DNA from: an uncultured Caulobacteraceae bacterium
GTDB taxonomy: Bacteria; Pseudomonadota; Alphaproteobacteria; Caulobacterales; Caulobacteraceae
Direction of reading: 5' to 3'
Length of the DNA stretch: 16,110 nt
NCBI GenBank assembly: GCA_937910255.1
Contig: CALEOQ010000421.1
Coordinates: 1-16,110 of the forward strand
Part shown: positions 4,630 through 12,071 of the stretch, piece after piece
How the letters are laid out: each line of letters opens with the position of its first letter
Numbering within the stretch: position 1 is the stretch's first letter
Notes under the pieces: model-generated
The model's input: only the letters and a program-made list of their open reading frames with translations
Database searches by the model: none
Told to the model about the DNA's origin: nothing
Position numbers and translations under genes: made by a program

Positions 4630-7368
4630 ATGAACATCGAAGTAAGGCGCGCCCGCAGGGCGCTGTTCGCCGGCGCGGCCATGGCCACGCTGGCCGCATC
4701 CGGCGCCTGGGCCCAGGAGGCCGAGGTGGGCGAGGTGGTCGTCGTCGGCCGTCCGATCGCCGATTCCGAATCCGCCGCCATCGCTATCCAGCAGGCCTCT
4801 CCGTCGTTGGTCAGCGTCGTCGCCGCCGACTCCGTCGGCCGCTTCCCGGACCAGAACATCGCCTATGCGGTGGGCCGCCTCCCCGGTGTGGCCATCGAGC
4901 GCGACCAGGGCCAGGCCCGCTACGTCAATCTGCGCGGCGCGCGCATCAACTGGACCACCCTGTCCTTCGACGGCATCAGCGTCGTGAGCCCCGAGGGGCG
5001 CGCCTCGCGCTTCGACAATATTCCGTCGGCCCTGGCCTCGCAGATCATCGTCGAAAAGGCGGTGACGCCCAACCTGCCCGGCGACACGGTGGCCGGCAAC
5101 ATCAACATCATCACCCGCAGCGCCCTGGCGAACAGCGGCTTCCACATGGCCGGCAAGGCGGGCCTCGGCTATGTGACCCTCGGCGGCGGCGAGGAGGTCG
5201 ATCTCAGCTTCCTGGCCTCCAACACCTTCCTGGACGACCGTCTGGGCGTGCTGGTCCAGGCCTCCAAGTATCACCGCAACATGGTCACCGATAACTGGGA
5301 GACCGACCCGTGGCAGACCGCGGCCGCCGGCCGCGACCAGCGCCCCGGGGCCGAGGATCGCCGCTGGGCGCGGGAGTTCGAGAACAAGGCCTATCGCCTG
5401 ACCCGCGGCAATATCGGCGGCACGCTGAAGGTCGAATACGAGTTGGATGACGACAACAGGATCTTCGGCAGCTCGATCTATACCGAGTACACCGACGAAG
5501 AACTGCGCAACAACTACATCTTCCGCATGGACAATGGCGCGGTGAACAGCGGGACCGGCGCCTGCCCGGCCACGCCCGCGCCCCAGACCAATTCGGGCTT
5601 TGGCAATATCTGCGTGAACCAGCCCGACAAGGGCACGGTCTACGGCGCCCAGATCACCGCCAACTTCAACTCGCTCGAGACCCGGGAATACACCTGGACC
5701 AACACGCTGGGCGGCGACCATCTGTGGAACGACTGGGGCGTCTCGTGGCGCCTCAACTACACCCAGACCGAAGATGGCCAGGACGCCCCGGCCCGCTCCA
5801 ACTTCGCGAGCCCGAGCGATATCAGCCAGCGCCCCACGGTGGACTACGACTTCACCGACGACGACCAGCACATCGTGGCGCTCTACAACACCGTGGTGAC
5901 CAATGGCGTCCGCTCCAAGGGCGTGAGGCAGCAGTCGATCGACGCCTTCCCGCTGGTTCCCACCGGCACAGCCATCTCGACCACCGCCGCCGGCGACCCG
6001 ACCTTCGCCTATACCGGCAAGTTCGACATCACCCGGGACACCGAGTTTCTGGGCGGTCCGTTCACCCTCGGCCTCGGCGCGCTCTATTCGGCCCGCACCA
6101 AGAAGCATAACGAGGTGACCTACGGCGCCACGGCGGCCCAGCTCACCGCCGCGGGCGTCAACTTCACCTTTGACCAGATCCGCAACACCAAGCCCTATCT
6201 GGGCGACAAGGCTCTGGGCTATCAGTTCAACTACTTCTCCAAGAGCGCCCTGGACGAGCTGGCCAACGAGCTGCTGCGCGGCGGCGTGCTGGTCCGCCAG
6301 AACACCCTCGGCAACTACTACCGCACCCAAGAACAGATCCTCGCGGCCTACGCCATGGGCCGGGTCGATCGCGACTGGGGCAATGTGGTGTTCGGCGCCC
6401 GGGTTGAGCGGACCGAGAACAAGGCCCAGGCCTATTCGGGTCCGAACCTGATCCAGGTCTCCAGCGACGAGACCCTGGTCTTCCCGTCGGCCCATATCAA
6501 CTGGGACGTCCGGCCGGACATGAAGCTCCGCCTGGGGGTCACCACCGGCGCCTCGCGTCCGGACTATGACGACCTGCGCCCCAACTTCTCGTTCAACGAC
6601 GCGGCCGGCACGGTTTCGGGGGGCAATCCCGACGCCAAGTCCGAAAAGGCCGTGGGCGTCGATCTCTATTACGAATGGTATCTGAGGCCGCGGGGCATCA
6701 TCTCGGCCGGCGTCTATCACAAGCAGCTGACCGACGTCCTCTTCAGCCAGGCCGACGTCTTTGGCCGGGACATCCTTAACTCGGGCGGCGTCGACCGGTC
6801 GGACTACACCCTCACCACCCTGCGCAACGGCGGCGACGGCTACATCACCGGCTTGGAATTCGCCTATTCCCAGCCGTTCGAGGACTATATCGCCGCCTTC
6901 AACCCGCCCAGCTGGCTGCAATGGACGACCGGGTTCGGCTTCCAGGGCAACGTCAACATCAACGACTCCGAGGTCACGGTGCCGGCCGTGGGCAGCGTGC
7001 CGGAGCGGAAGATCGCGCTGCCGGGCTCGTCGGACCTCGTCTACAACGTGTCGCTCTACTACGAGAAATACGGCCTCTCGGCCCGGATCGCCTATCAGTT
7101 CCGCACGGAATGGGGCCAGTCGGTGGGCGAGTATCAGGTGATCAACGGCAAGGTGGTCCCCGTCACCAACGGCGACGTCTTCTGGGATGACGACGAGGAG
7201 CTGGACCTGTCGATCCGCTACAGCTTCAACGAGAACCTGGAGTGGTACTTCGACGCGGTGAACCTGACGAACGACGCGGGCGTCCGGTATGGCGCCGATC
7301 CGAGCCACCCGATCGAGAACGAGCACTTCGGGGCCCGCTACATCATGGGCGTGCGTTTCAACTTCTGA
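4630..7368 (+). CDS. TonB-dependent outer-membrane receptor (Xanthomonas/Caulobacter class)
   Basis: A 912-residue outer-membrane active transporter powered by the TonB-ExbB-ExbD system. The signal peptide is residues 1-28 with an AWA cleavage site before Q29, followed by a TonB-box-like stretch GEVVVVGRP (34-42). The plug spans about 55-165 and has the signature blocks of the TIGR01782 class: FPDQNIAYAVGRLPGVAIER (72-91), YVNLRGARINWTTLSFDGI (98-116), and TPNLPGDTVAGNINIITRSA near its end. The remainder is barrel, rich in alternating aromatic strands, ending in GVRFNF with the terminal Phe required for barrel assembly. Length is normal for the class, and no truncation is seen. No sugar hydrolase, halogenase, FecR-like gene or inner-membrane transporter lies next to it, so the substrate (often an oligosaccharide or an iron complex in this class) cannot be named. 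It stands alone between its own promoter region and a terminator. GAGGGG lies 7 nt ahead of the ATG. Confidence 0.96.
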   Translation: MNIEVRRARRALFAGAAMATLAASGAWAQEAEVGEVVVVGRPIADSESAAIAIQQASPSLVSVVAADSVGRFPDQNIAYAVGRLPGVAIERDQGQARYVNLRGARINWTTLSFDGISVVSPEGRASRFDNIPSALASQIIVEKAVTPNLPGDTVAGNINIITRSALANSGFHMAGKAGLGYVTLGGGEEVDLSFLASNTFLDDRLGVLVQASKYHRNMVTDNWETDPWQTAAAGRDQRPGAEDRRWAREFENKAYRLTRGNIGGTLKVEYELDDDNRIFGSSIYTEYTDEELRNNYIFRMDNGAVNSGTGACPATPAPQTNSGFGNICVNQPDKGTVYGAQITANFNSLETREYTWTNTLGGDHLWNDWGVSWRLNYTQTEDGQDAPARSNFASPSDISQRPTVDYDFTDDDQHIVALYNTVVTNGVRSKGVRQQSIDAFPLVPTGTAISTTAAGDPTFAYTGKFDITRDTEFLGGPFTLGLGALYSARTKKHNEVTYGATAAQLTAAGVNFTFDQIRNTKPYLGDKALGYQFNYFSKSALDELANELLRGGVLVRQNTLGNYYRTQEQILAAYAMGRVDRDWGNVVFGARVERTENKAQAYSGPNLIQVSSDETLVFPSAHINWDVRPDMKLRLGVTTGASRPDYDDLRPNFSFNDAAGTVSGGNPDAKSEKAVGVDLYYEWYLRPRGIISAGVYHKQLTDVLFSQADVFGRDILNSGGVDRSDYTLTTLRNGGDGYITGLEFAYSQPFEDYIAAFNPPSWLQWTTGFGFQGNVNINDSEVTVPAVGSVPERKIALPGSSDLVYNVSLYYEKYGLSARIAYQFRTEWGQSVGEYQVINGKVVPVTNGDVFWDDDEELDLSIRYSFNENLEWYFDAVNLTNDAGVRYGADPSHPIENEHFGARYIMGVRFNF

Positions 7369-7389
7369 CCTTAAGCGCCGGGGAGAGGC

Positions 7390-7424
7390 GAGGGGGCGCG
7401 GCCGGCCGGTCGCGCCCCTCTTTG
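7390..7424 (+). terminator. intrinsic terminator of the TonB receptor gene
   Basis: GAGGGGGCGCG (7390-7400) pairs with CGCGCCCCTC (7411-7420) with one bulged G; the 10-nt loop is itself GC-rich, and TTTG follows. It lies 22 nt after the receptor stop codon. The T-run is short, so it may be partly Rho-assisted. Confidence 0.65.
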
Positions 7425-7458
7425 TTCCGGCTGCGCGTGCAGCTCTGCTGACGTTCTC

Positions 7459-7483
7459 GGAACCCCTGCGCCGGGGGGGCGTT
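7459..7483 (+). promoter_or_regulatory. EcfG/SigT-type general stress promoter of the small membrane peptide
   Basis: GGAAC (7459-7463), a 16-nt spacer and CGTT (7480-7483) match the alphaproteobacterial EcfG (SigT in Caulobacter) promoter consensus GGAAC-N16/17-CGTT in full. Start of transcription would fall near 7491, about 28 nt before the small peptide's ATG, and leaves room for its GGAG. It lies between the receptor terminator and the small gene. Confidence 0.7.
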
Positions 7484-7518
7484 TCCCTGCCGGACAGAGA
7501 AACCACGGAGAGCACGTC

Positions 7519-7587
7519 ATGAACCAGATCATCTATATTGTCGGCCTTGTTGTTGTCGTTGGCGCTATCCTCGCCTTCGTTTTCTAA
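7519..7587 (+). CDS. 22-residue single-pass membrane peptide
   Basis: The frame encodes MNQIIYIVGLVVVVGAILAF followed by VF and TAA. Residues 5-22 form one hydrophobic segment with no charged residue, so the product should be an inner-membrane micro-protein. GGAG (7507-7510) lies 8 nt before the ATG, and a full-consensus stress promoter lies upstream. From memory, alphaproteobacteria carry many short proteins beginning M[NS]QIIY[IL]VG, usually ending in FFGLR and annotated as hypothetical; this copy lacks that charged tail. Function is unknown. Regulation by the general stress sigma factor is inferred from the promoter. Codon choice (GTT-rich) differs from the surrounding GC-rich genes. The strong hairpin at 7605-7655 follows it closely. 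Confidence 0.72.
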   Translation: MNQIIYIVGLVVVVGAILAFVF

Positions 7588-7604
7588 TTGGCCCAGATCG
7601 TGGC

Positions 7605-7655
7605 GACATTCAGATTGGGTGGACACGGATGAACCTGTCCGCCCAATCTGATGTC
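7605..7655. repeat. 20-bp near-perfect inverted repeat
   Basis: GACAT (7605-7609), a bulged T, then 15 nt beginning CAGATTGGG (7611-7625) pair with TGTCC...CCCAATCTGATGTC (7636-7655). There is only one G-U pair over 20 bp, with a 10-nt loop. No T-run follows on either strand, so it is not a classic terminator. It could stabilise the 3' end of the small peptide mRNA, act as a bidirectional attenuator, or be a dispersed palindromic repeat or miniature element. Confidence 0.7.
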
Positions 7656-7677
7656 CTGCGTGGAGTCCGCCTATACT
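7649..7677 (+). promoter_or_regulatory. candidate promoter of the DUF389-permease operon
   Basis: TATACT at 7672-7677 is a good -10 hexamer. At the usual distance (17 bp) lies TGATGT (7649-7654), a weak -35 that overlaps the right arm of the inverted repeat. Transcription would begin near 7684, at the first base of the structured leader. Confidence 0.4.
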
Positions 7678-7684
7678 GACCCCA

Positions 7685-7782
7685 CGGGAGGATGAGTCCC
7701 GGGGCGAAACGCGCCGAAGGCGTGTCCGTCACCGGACGCGGCCCCAGGAGACAGGCGCCCGAACAATCCGCTAAAGGGGCGC
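7685..7782 (+). promoter_or_regulatory. structured 5' leader (riboswitch-like) of the DUF389-permease operon
   Basis: Several stems can be drawn in about 100 nt. CGGGA (7685-7689) pairs with TCCCG (7697-7701). ACGCGCC (7709-7715) pairs with GGCGTGT (7719-7725) over a GAA loop. CGTGTCCG (7721-7728) pairs with CGGACGCG (7733-7740) and competes with the previous stem. GGGGC (7701-7705) can close the domain with GCCCC (7741-7745). GCGCCC (7755-7760) pairs with GGGCGC (7777-7782), which covers the AAGGGG ribosome-binding site immediately before ATG 7784. Mutually exclusive stems plus a masked ribosome-binding site are how translational riboswitches work. I cannot assign it to a known class. Confidence 0.5.
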
Positions 7783-7783
7783 T

Positions 7784-9460
7784 ATGTCGTCCCTTGCGCC
7801 GCTTCCCCTGCGCCTGCGCGCCCTTTTCCGCCTGGGCCTGACCCGCGTCCGCGCGGCGCTGGATAGCCGCGCCGCGCCCCATACCGACGCCGACCGCCTG
7901 CAGATCGAAGCCGAGATCGCCGACGGCGCGCGGATATCCAGCGGCTATTTCGCCCTGCTGTTCTGTTCCTGCGGCATTGCGGCCCTGGGGCTGTTGCAGT
8001 CCTCGGCCGCCGTGGTCATCGGCGCCATGCTCATTTCCCCGCTCATGGGCCCGATCATGGGCATGGGCATGGGCGTGGCGCGACTGGACGCGCGAGCCTT
8101 CGAACGCGCGGCGGTGGCGCTGGCCCTGGGCGCCGCGGTCTCGGTGGCGGCCTCGGCGCTGATCGTCTGGGCCTCGCCGCTGAAGGATGTGACGCCGGAA
8201 ATCCTGGCGCGGACGCGGCCGACCCTGCTGGATCTGGTGGTGGCCATCCTCTCAGGCATCGTCGGCGCCTATGTGCTGATCACCAAGCGGCCCGGCGTGG
8301 TGGCCGGCGTGGCCATCGCCACGGCCCTGATGCCGCCCCTGGCGGTGGTCGGCTATGGCCTCGCCACCGGCGCCTGGAACATGGCCGGCGGCGCCTCCCT
8401 CCTGTTCCTGACCAATGTGGTGGCCATCCTCGGCGCGGTGTTCATCGTCGCCCGCCGCTACGGCTTCCAGCCCATCGTCCGTCGCCGGCGGCGCTGGGAA
8501 GAGATGGCCCTGCTGGCGACCCTGCTCATCCTGTCCCTGCCGCTGGCCGTCTCCCTGCGCGACATCGTCATCGAGGCCCGGGAGACGGCCCGGGTGCGCA
8601 GCGCGATCCTGGGGGTCTTCGAGACCGGCGATCAGCACATCACCGACCTGCGGGTCCGCGCCGGAGGCGCCGGGGTCGAACAGGTTCGCGCCGTGGTGGT
8701 GACCGGCCGCTTCCAGGCCCAGGCCGAGCGGCTGGTGGCCCAGGCCCTGGGCGGACGCCCCGACGTGCAGATCGAACAGATCCTCACCGCCGATGGTCTG
8801 CCCCAGGCCGACCCCAGCGGCGGGGCCCTGGCCAATCGCGCCCTGGCCACCTCGCGACCGCTTCGCACCACACCGGAACAGAAGCTGCGCGACATGCTGG
8901 CCGGGGTCGGTACGATCGGCGCGATCAGCACCCCCTCGGCCGGCCGCCTCAACGCCGCAGTTCAGCTCAACCGCCCCGCGACCCTGGACGACTACGCCGC
9001 CCTGGAGTCGGCGGCCCAACGTTTCCTGCCCGAGGTGGAGCTGGAGCTGACGCCGCCCTTCCTGGACCTGCCGGTGATTGCCTTCGCCGAGGGACGCAGC
9101 GATCTGAGCCCGGCCGGCGAGCGCCAGGCGGCGATGATCGCCTGGGCCTTCCAGAGGTGGAACGTTCAGGGGGCTGAAGTCGTTGGGTCGGCCAGCCCCG
9201 GACCTCGGGGGCCCAGGCCCCGCGACCTCCGCGTGGCGCAGGCCCGTGCGCAAACCGTGGCCGATCGGCTGGAGGCCCTGGGCGTGCGCGACATCGAAAT
9301 CCGAAGCGAGGCGCCCGACGCGGCGCCGCAAGACCCCTCGGCCCTGTGGTTCGCCCGGGTGCGGCCCTTGGGCGCGCCGGGTCTGGCCCCTGCGCCGACG
9401 GCAAAGGCCGCCCCCGACGCCATCCCTGACGCCAACCTTGATGCGGAGCCTGGCGCGTGA
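7784..9460 (+). CDS. DUF389 inner-membrane protein with C-terminal OmpA-like extension
   Basis: 558 residues. The N-terminal half is a DUF389 membrane domain with about seven hydrophobic segments (about 52-72, 76-96, 108-130, 150-168, 172-190, 203-223, 241-258). Its signature is GLLQSSAAVVIGAMLISPLMGPIM (69-92), with GVAIATALMPPLAVVGYGL in the fifth segment. DUF389 has no proven biochemical role. Residues 260-420 form a soluble region. Residues 425-528 look like an OmpA/MotB-type peptidoglycan-associating fold: IAFAEGRSDLSPAGERQAAMIAWAF (432-456), then AEVVGSASPG and RVAQARAQTVADRLEALGV, the repeat of helix and ADR-type residues common to that fold. The tail after 530 is Ala/Pro-rich. The 4-nt ATGA-like overlap (GTGA) with the next gene implies coupling. 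The ribosome-binding site AAGGGG is 4 nt before ATG 7784 and can be masked by the leader. A cell-wall-anchored membrane protein linked to transport is an inference. Confidence 0.88.
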   Translation: MSSLAPLPLRLRALFRLGLTRVRAALDSRAAPHTDADRLQIEAEIADGARISSGYFALLFCSCGIAALGLLQSSAAVVIGAMLISPLMGPIMGMGMGVARLDARAFERAAVALALGAAVSVAASALIVWASPLKDVTPEILARTRPTLLDLVVAILSGIVGAYVLITKRPGVVAGVAIATALMPPLAVVGYGLATGAWNMAGGASLLFLTNVVAILGAVFIVARRYGFQPIVRRRRRWEEMALLATLLILSLPLAVSLRDIVIEARETARVRSAILGVFETGDQHITDLRVRAGGAGVEQVRAVVVTGRFQAQAERLVAQALGGRPDVQIEQILTADGLPQADPSGGALANRALATSRPLRTTPEQKLRDMLAGVGTIGAISTPSAGRLNAAVQLNRPATLDDYAALESAAQRFLPEVELELTPPFLDLPVIAFAEGRSDLSPAGERQAAMIAWAFQRWNVQGAEVVGSASPGPRGPRPRDLRVAQARAQTVADRLEALGVRDIEIRSEAPDAAPQDPSALWFARVRPLGAPGLAPAPTAKAAPDAIPDANLDAEPGA

Positions 9461-11208
9461 GCGACGCCCTTCTCGCCGGCCTGGTCCTCATCCTGGCCCT
9501 GACCCTGTTCGCCTGGGACAAGGTGCGGCACGACCTGGTGGCGGTCACCGCCCTGGGCGCCTGCCTGATCCTGGGGCTGGTGACGCCCGACCAGGCCCTG
9601 CAGGGCTTTTCCGATCCCGCCGTGGTGGTGGTGGCCGCCGTCCTGATCATCGGCCGGGCCATCGAGCTGACCGGCGTGGCCGCCGCGGCCACTGAGAAGC
9701 TGGCGGCCCTGCGCATGCCCTTTCCCCTGCAGCTCAGCATCCTGCTGATTGCGGCCGCGGCCCTGTCGGCCTTCATGAACAATATCGCCGCCCTGGCGAT
9801 CACCATGCCGGTGGTGGCCAGCGTCTGCCGCGCCGCCCGCCTGCCAGCCGCCGCCGGGCTGATGCCGCTCGCCTTCGCCACCATCCTGGGGGGTATGACC
9901 ACCCTGATCGGCACGCCGGCCAACCTGATCCTGTCCTCGATCCGCCGGGAGGAGCTCGGCGAGCCCTTCGGCTTCTTCGCCATGTCCCCGCTGGGGGTCA
10001 CCGTGGCCGGAGTCGGGCTGCTCTATCTGTGCCTGATCGGCTGGCGCCTCACGCCCCGTCGGCAAGGGGAAGAGACCGCCGGGGGCGGGCGCAACGTCTT
10101 CGAACTGATCCCGCCCAAGCCCGAGATCGATGAGGACGGCAAGGCCGCGGAGATCGACTACGAGGCCCTGTTCGCCGAGATCAAGGCCTCCGGCGGGCAT
10201 GTCCTGGCGATCATCCGCCGTCACCGGCGGATCAAGCTCGACAAGGTCGACCGCCTGGCCCCCACCGACCGCATCCTGGTGGTTTCCCCCCTCGATCCCT
10301 GGGAGCTGGCCAACAAGATCGGCGGCAGCCTGGCGGTGGAGCGGTCCACCGCCGCCGACGCCGTCACTTCCCGCGTGGCGGTGGCCCACGGCTCACCGCT
10401 GATCCGCCGGCCCTACGACACCATCGCCGCCGAGACGGACCAGGAACTGCGGGTGGTCGCCGCCGGTCCGCGGGCGGCCGGCGCCGAGGGCTCCCTGGGC
10501 GCCATGGAGATCCGGGCCGGCGATCAGCTGGTGGTCCATGGCCCGGCCGAGCGGCTGGAGGCCTATCTGCGCTATGGCCGCCTGCTGGAGCTGGACCGCA
10601 AGTCGGCCGTGGCGGTGCAGCCCAAGCGCGCGGCCCTGGCGCTCGCCATCTATGCCGCCGCCGTCATCGCCGCGGTGGGCTTTGGCCTGCCCACGGCCCT
10701 GACCTTCGCCGCCGCCGCGGCCGGTCTGGCGGCCCTGAAGTTCCTGCCCTCGGGCGAGATCTATTCGTCCATCGACTGGCCGGCCATCGTGCTGCTGGCG
10801 GCCATGATCCCGGTGGGCCAGAGTTTCCAGACCAGCGGGGCTGCGGCCATCGTCGCCGACTGGCTGGGGATCGGGCTCGGCGGCATGCCCCTGTTCGCCG
10901 CCGCCGCGGCGGTTTCGGTGGTGACCATCGTCCTGTCGCTGTTCCTGAACAATGTCGCCACGGCGGTGATCATGGGGCCGGTGGCCATCGGCATGGCCCG
11001 CCAGCTGGGCTTCCCGCCGGACGCCATGCTGCTGGCGGTGCTGATCGCCGCCTCGTCGGACTTCCTCACCCCCATCGGCCACCAGAACAACCTGCTGGTC
11101 ATGGCGCCCGGCGGCTACAAGTTCGGCGACTATGCCCGCGTGGGCGCCGCGCTCAGCACCCTGGTGGTGCTGGTGTCATCGGGGATGATTTCGTTCTTCT
11201 ATAGCTAA
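9457..11208 (+). CDS. SLC13/DASS-type permease with central regulatory domains
   Basis: 583 residues in the ion transporter superfamily that includes divalent anion:Na+ symporters (SLC13) and the ArsB/NhaD-type carriers. Two halves of hydrophobic segments (about 1-195 and 385-583) flank a soluble middle of about 190 residues. Helix-hairpin motifs repeat in both halves: FMNNIAALAITMP with GGMTTLIGTPANLI in the first, and FLNNVATAVIMGP with DFLTPIGHQNNLLVMAPGGY in the second. The middle contains two weak TrkA-C-like pieces (DRILVVSP and MEIRAGDQLVV), the layout of YfbS-like permeases. The motif Asn residues are retained, so it should be active; the substrate (sulfate, dicarboxylate or other) is not readable. 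It starts at GTG 9457, overlapping the DUF389 stop by 4 nt, so both proteins are made from one message and probably act together. Confidence 0.92.
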   Translation: MSDALLAGLVLILALTLFAWDKVRHDLVAVTALGACLILGLVTPDQALQGFSDPAVVVVAAVLIIGRAIELTGVAAAATEKLAALRMPFPLQLSILLIAAAALSAFMNNIAALAITMPVVASVCRAARLPAAAGLMPLAFATILGGMTTLIGTPANLILSSIRREELGEPFGFFAMSPLGVTVAGVGLLYLCLIGWRLTPRRQGEETAGGGRNVFELIPPKPEIDEDGKAAEIDYEALFAEIKASGGHVLAIIRRHRRIKLDKVDRLAPTDRILVVSPLDPWELANKIGGSLAVERSTAADAVTSRVAVAHGSPLIRRPYDTIAAETDQELRVVAAGPRAAGAEGSLGAMEIRAGDQLVVHGPAERLEAYLRYGRLLELDRKSAVAVQPKRAALALAIYAAAVIAAVGFGLPTALTFAAAAAGLAALKFLPSGEIYSSIDWPAIVLLAAMIPVGQSFQTSGAAAIVADWLGIGLGGMPLFAAAAAVSVVTIVLSLFLNNVATAVIMGPVAIGMARQLGFPPDAMLLAVLIAASSDFLTPIGHQNNLLVMAPGGYKFGDYARVGAALSTLVVLVSSGMISFFYS

Positions 11209-11250
11209 GCCCCACGGCTGAGCTTGCTTTGCGCCAACCCGGCCCTCCAC

Positions 11251-11256
11251 TATATT
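11251..11256 (+). promoter_or_regulatory. candidate -10 of the metallophosphatase gene
   Basis: TATATT stands out in GC-rich DNA 30 nt before the TTG start. The best -35 at proper spacing (TTTGCG, 11228-11233) is poor. The gap from the permease is 77 nt with no visible terminator, so read-through is also possible. Confidence 0.35.
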
Positions 11257-11285
11257 CGGGGACGGCAGACATCAGGTAGAAGCGC

Positions 11286-12065
11286 TTGTTCTCACGGCTT
11301 TTCGGCAAGAAGGATCGCGCCAGCCCCCCCTCCACCGAGGGGCGGCGGGTCTATGCCGTGGGCGACATTCACGGCCGCCACGACCTGCTGGAGGCCCTGG
11401 TGCGCGAGATCGCCCGTGACGTGGCCGCCACGCCGCCCAGCGCCCAGCCCCTGCTGATCTTCCTGGGGGACTATGTGGACCGTGGCCCGGGCTCGGCCCA
11501 GGCGGTCGACACGATCCTGCGCCTGCAAGGCGAGCGCGGCTTCGAGATCCGTACGCTGAAGGGCAATCACGAGGAAGCCCTGCTGCGCTTCCTGGACGAG
11601 CCCAGCTTTGGCTCCACCTGGGCCGAGCATGGGGGCTCGGCGACTCTGGCCTCCTATGGCGTGCAGCCCCCGGCCACGCGCACCGACCCCGTGGCCTGGG
11701 CCGCGGCCGCTGAGTCCTTTGCCGCGGTTCTGCCGGCCGCCCACCTGACCTTCTATCGCGGCCTGGAGCTGATGACCGAGGTGGGGGACTACGCCTTCGT
11801 CCATGCGGGCGTGCGGCCGGGCGTGGCCCTGGCCCACCAGGAGGAGCGCGACCTCTTGTGGATCCGCGGGGAGTTCCTGCAGGCGACCGGCTCCTTCGGC
11901 AAGGTAATCGTGCACGGCCACACGCCGATGGAGGAGCCGCAGGTGACCCGCCACCGGCTGGGCCTGGACACCGGCGCCTACGCCACCGGCGTGCTGACCG
12001 CCGTCCGGCTGGACGGCGAGACCCAGAGGTTCATCCAGGCCCGCACAGGCCGCGTCGCGGCCTGA
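11286..12065 (+). CDS. PPP-family metallophosphatase (serine/threonine phosphatase type)
   Basis: 259 residues with the full set of PPP-family metal and catalytic motifs: GDIHG (26-30), GDYVDRG (61-67), GNHE (93-96), then FVHAG and HGHT. These ligate the two metal ions used to hydrolyse phosphoesters. The family includes bacterial protein phosphatases of the PrpA/PrpB type and diadenosine tetraphosphatase relatives; the motif set favours the protein phosphatase-like branch, but the substrate is not shown. It is cytoplasmic, with no signal peptide. The N-terminus MFSRLFGKK is a basic amphipathic start. TTG 11286 is the best start; an AGG at 11274-11276 is the only ribosome-binding site in range. 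The next possible starts would cut into the first motif. It ends 6 nt from the convergent DUF1206 gene. Confidence 0.9.
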   Translation: MFSRLFGKKDRASPPSTEGRRVYAVGDIHGRHDLLEALVREIARDVAATPPSAQPLLIFLGDYVDRGPGSAQAVDTILRLQGERGFEIRTLKGNHEEALLRFLDEPSFGSTWAEHGGSATLASYGVQPPATRTDPVAWAAAAESFAAVLPAAHLTFYRGLELMTEVGDYAFVHAGVRPGVALAHQEERDLLWIRGEFLQATGSFGKVIVHGHTPMEEPQVTRHRLGLDTGAYATGVLTAVRLDGETQRFIQARTGRVAA

Positions 12066-12071
12066 CGGGGA

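Noticed and set aside
4513..7626. 1037-codon open frame antisense to the TonB receptor
   Set aside because: Its protein is a monotonous Val/Gly/Ala/Arg/Asp-rich sequence without domains, as expected when the antisense of a GC-rich gene lacks stops. The opposite strand has a complete receptor with signal peptide, plug and terminal Phe.
7690..7726. Resemblance of the leader to a hammerhead ribozyme (GATGAG, then GAAAC, a stem and GTC)
   Set aside because: The invariant CUGAUGA is AGGAUGA here, the stem that should join the two ends does not pair, and stem II would be only 3 bp. The likeness is not enough for catalysis.
8252..11082. Several antisense frames of 220-410 codons over the DUF389 and permease genes
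   Set aside because: Gln/Gly/His/Arg-rich shadows of two well-supported membrane protein genes; no ribosome-binding sites or recognisable domains.
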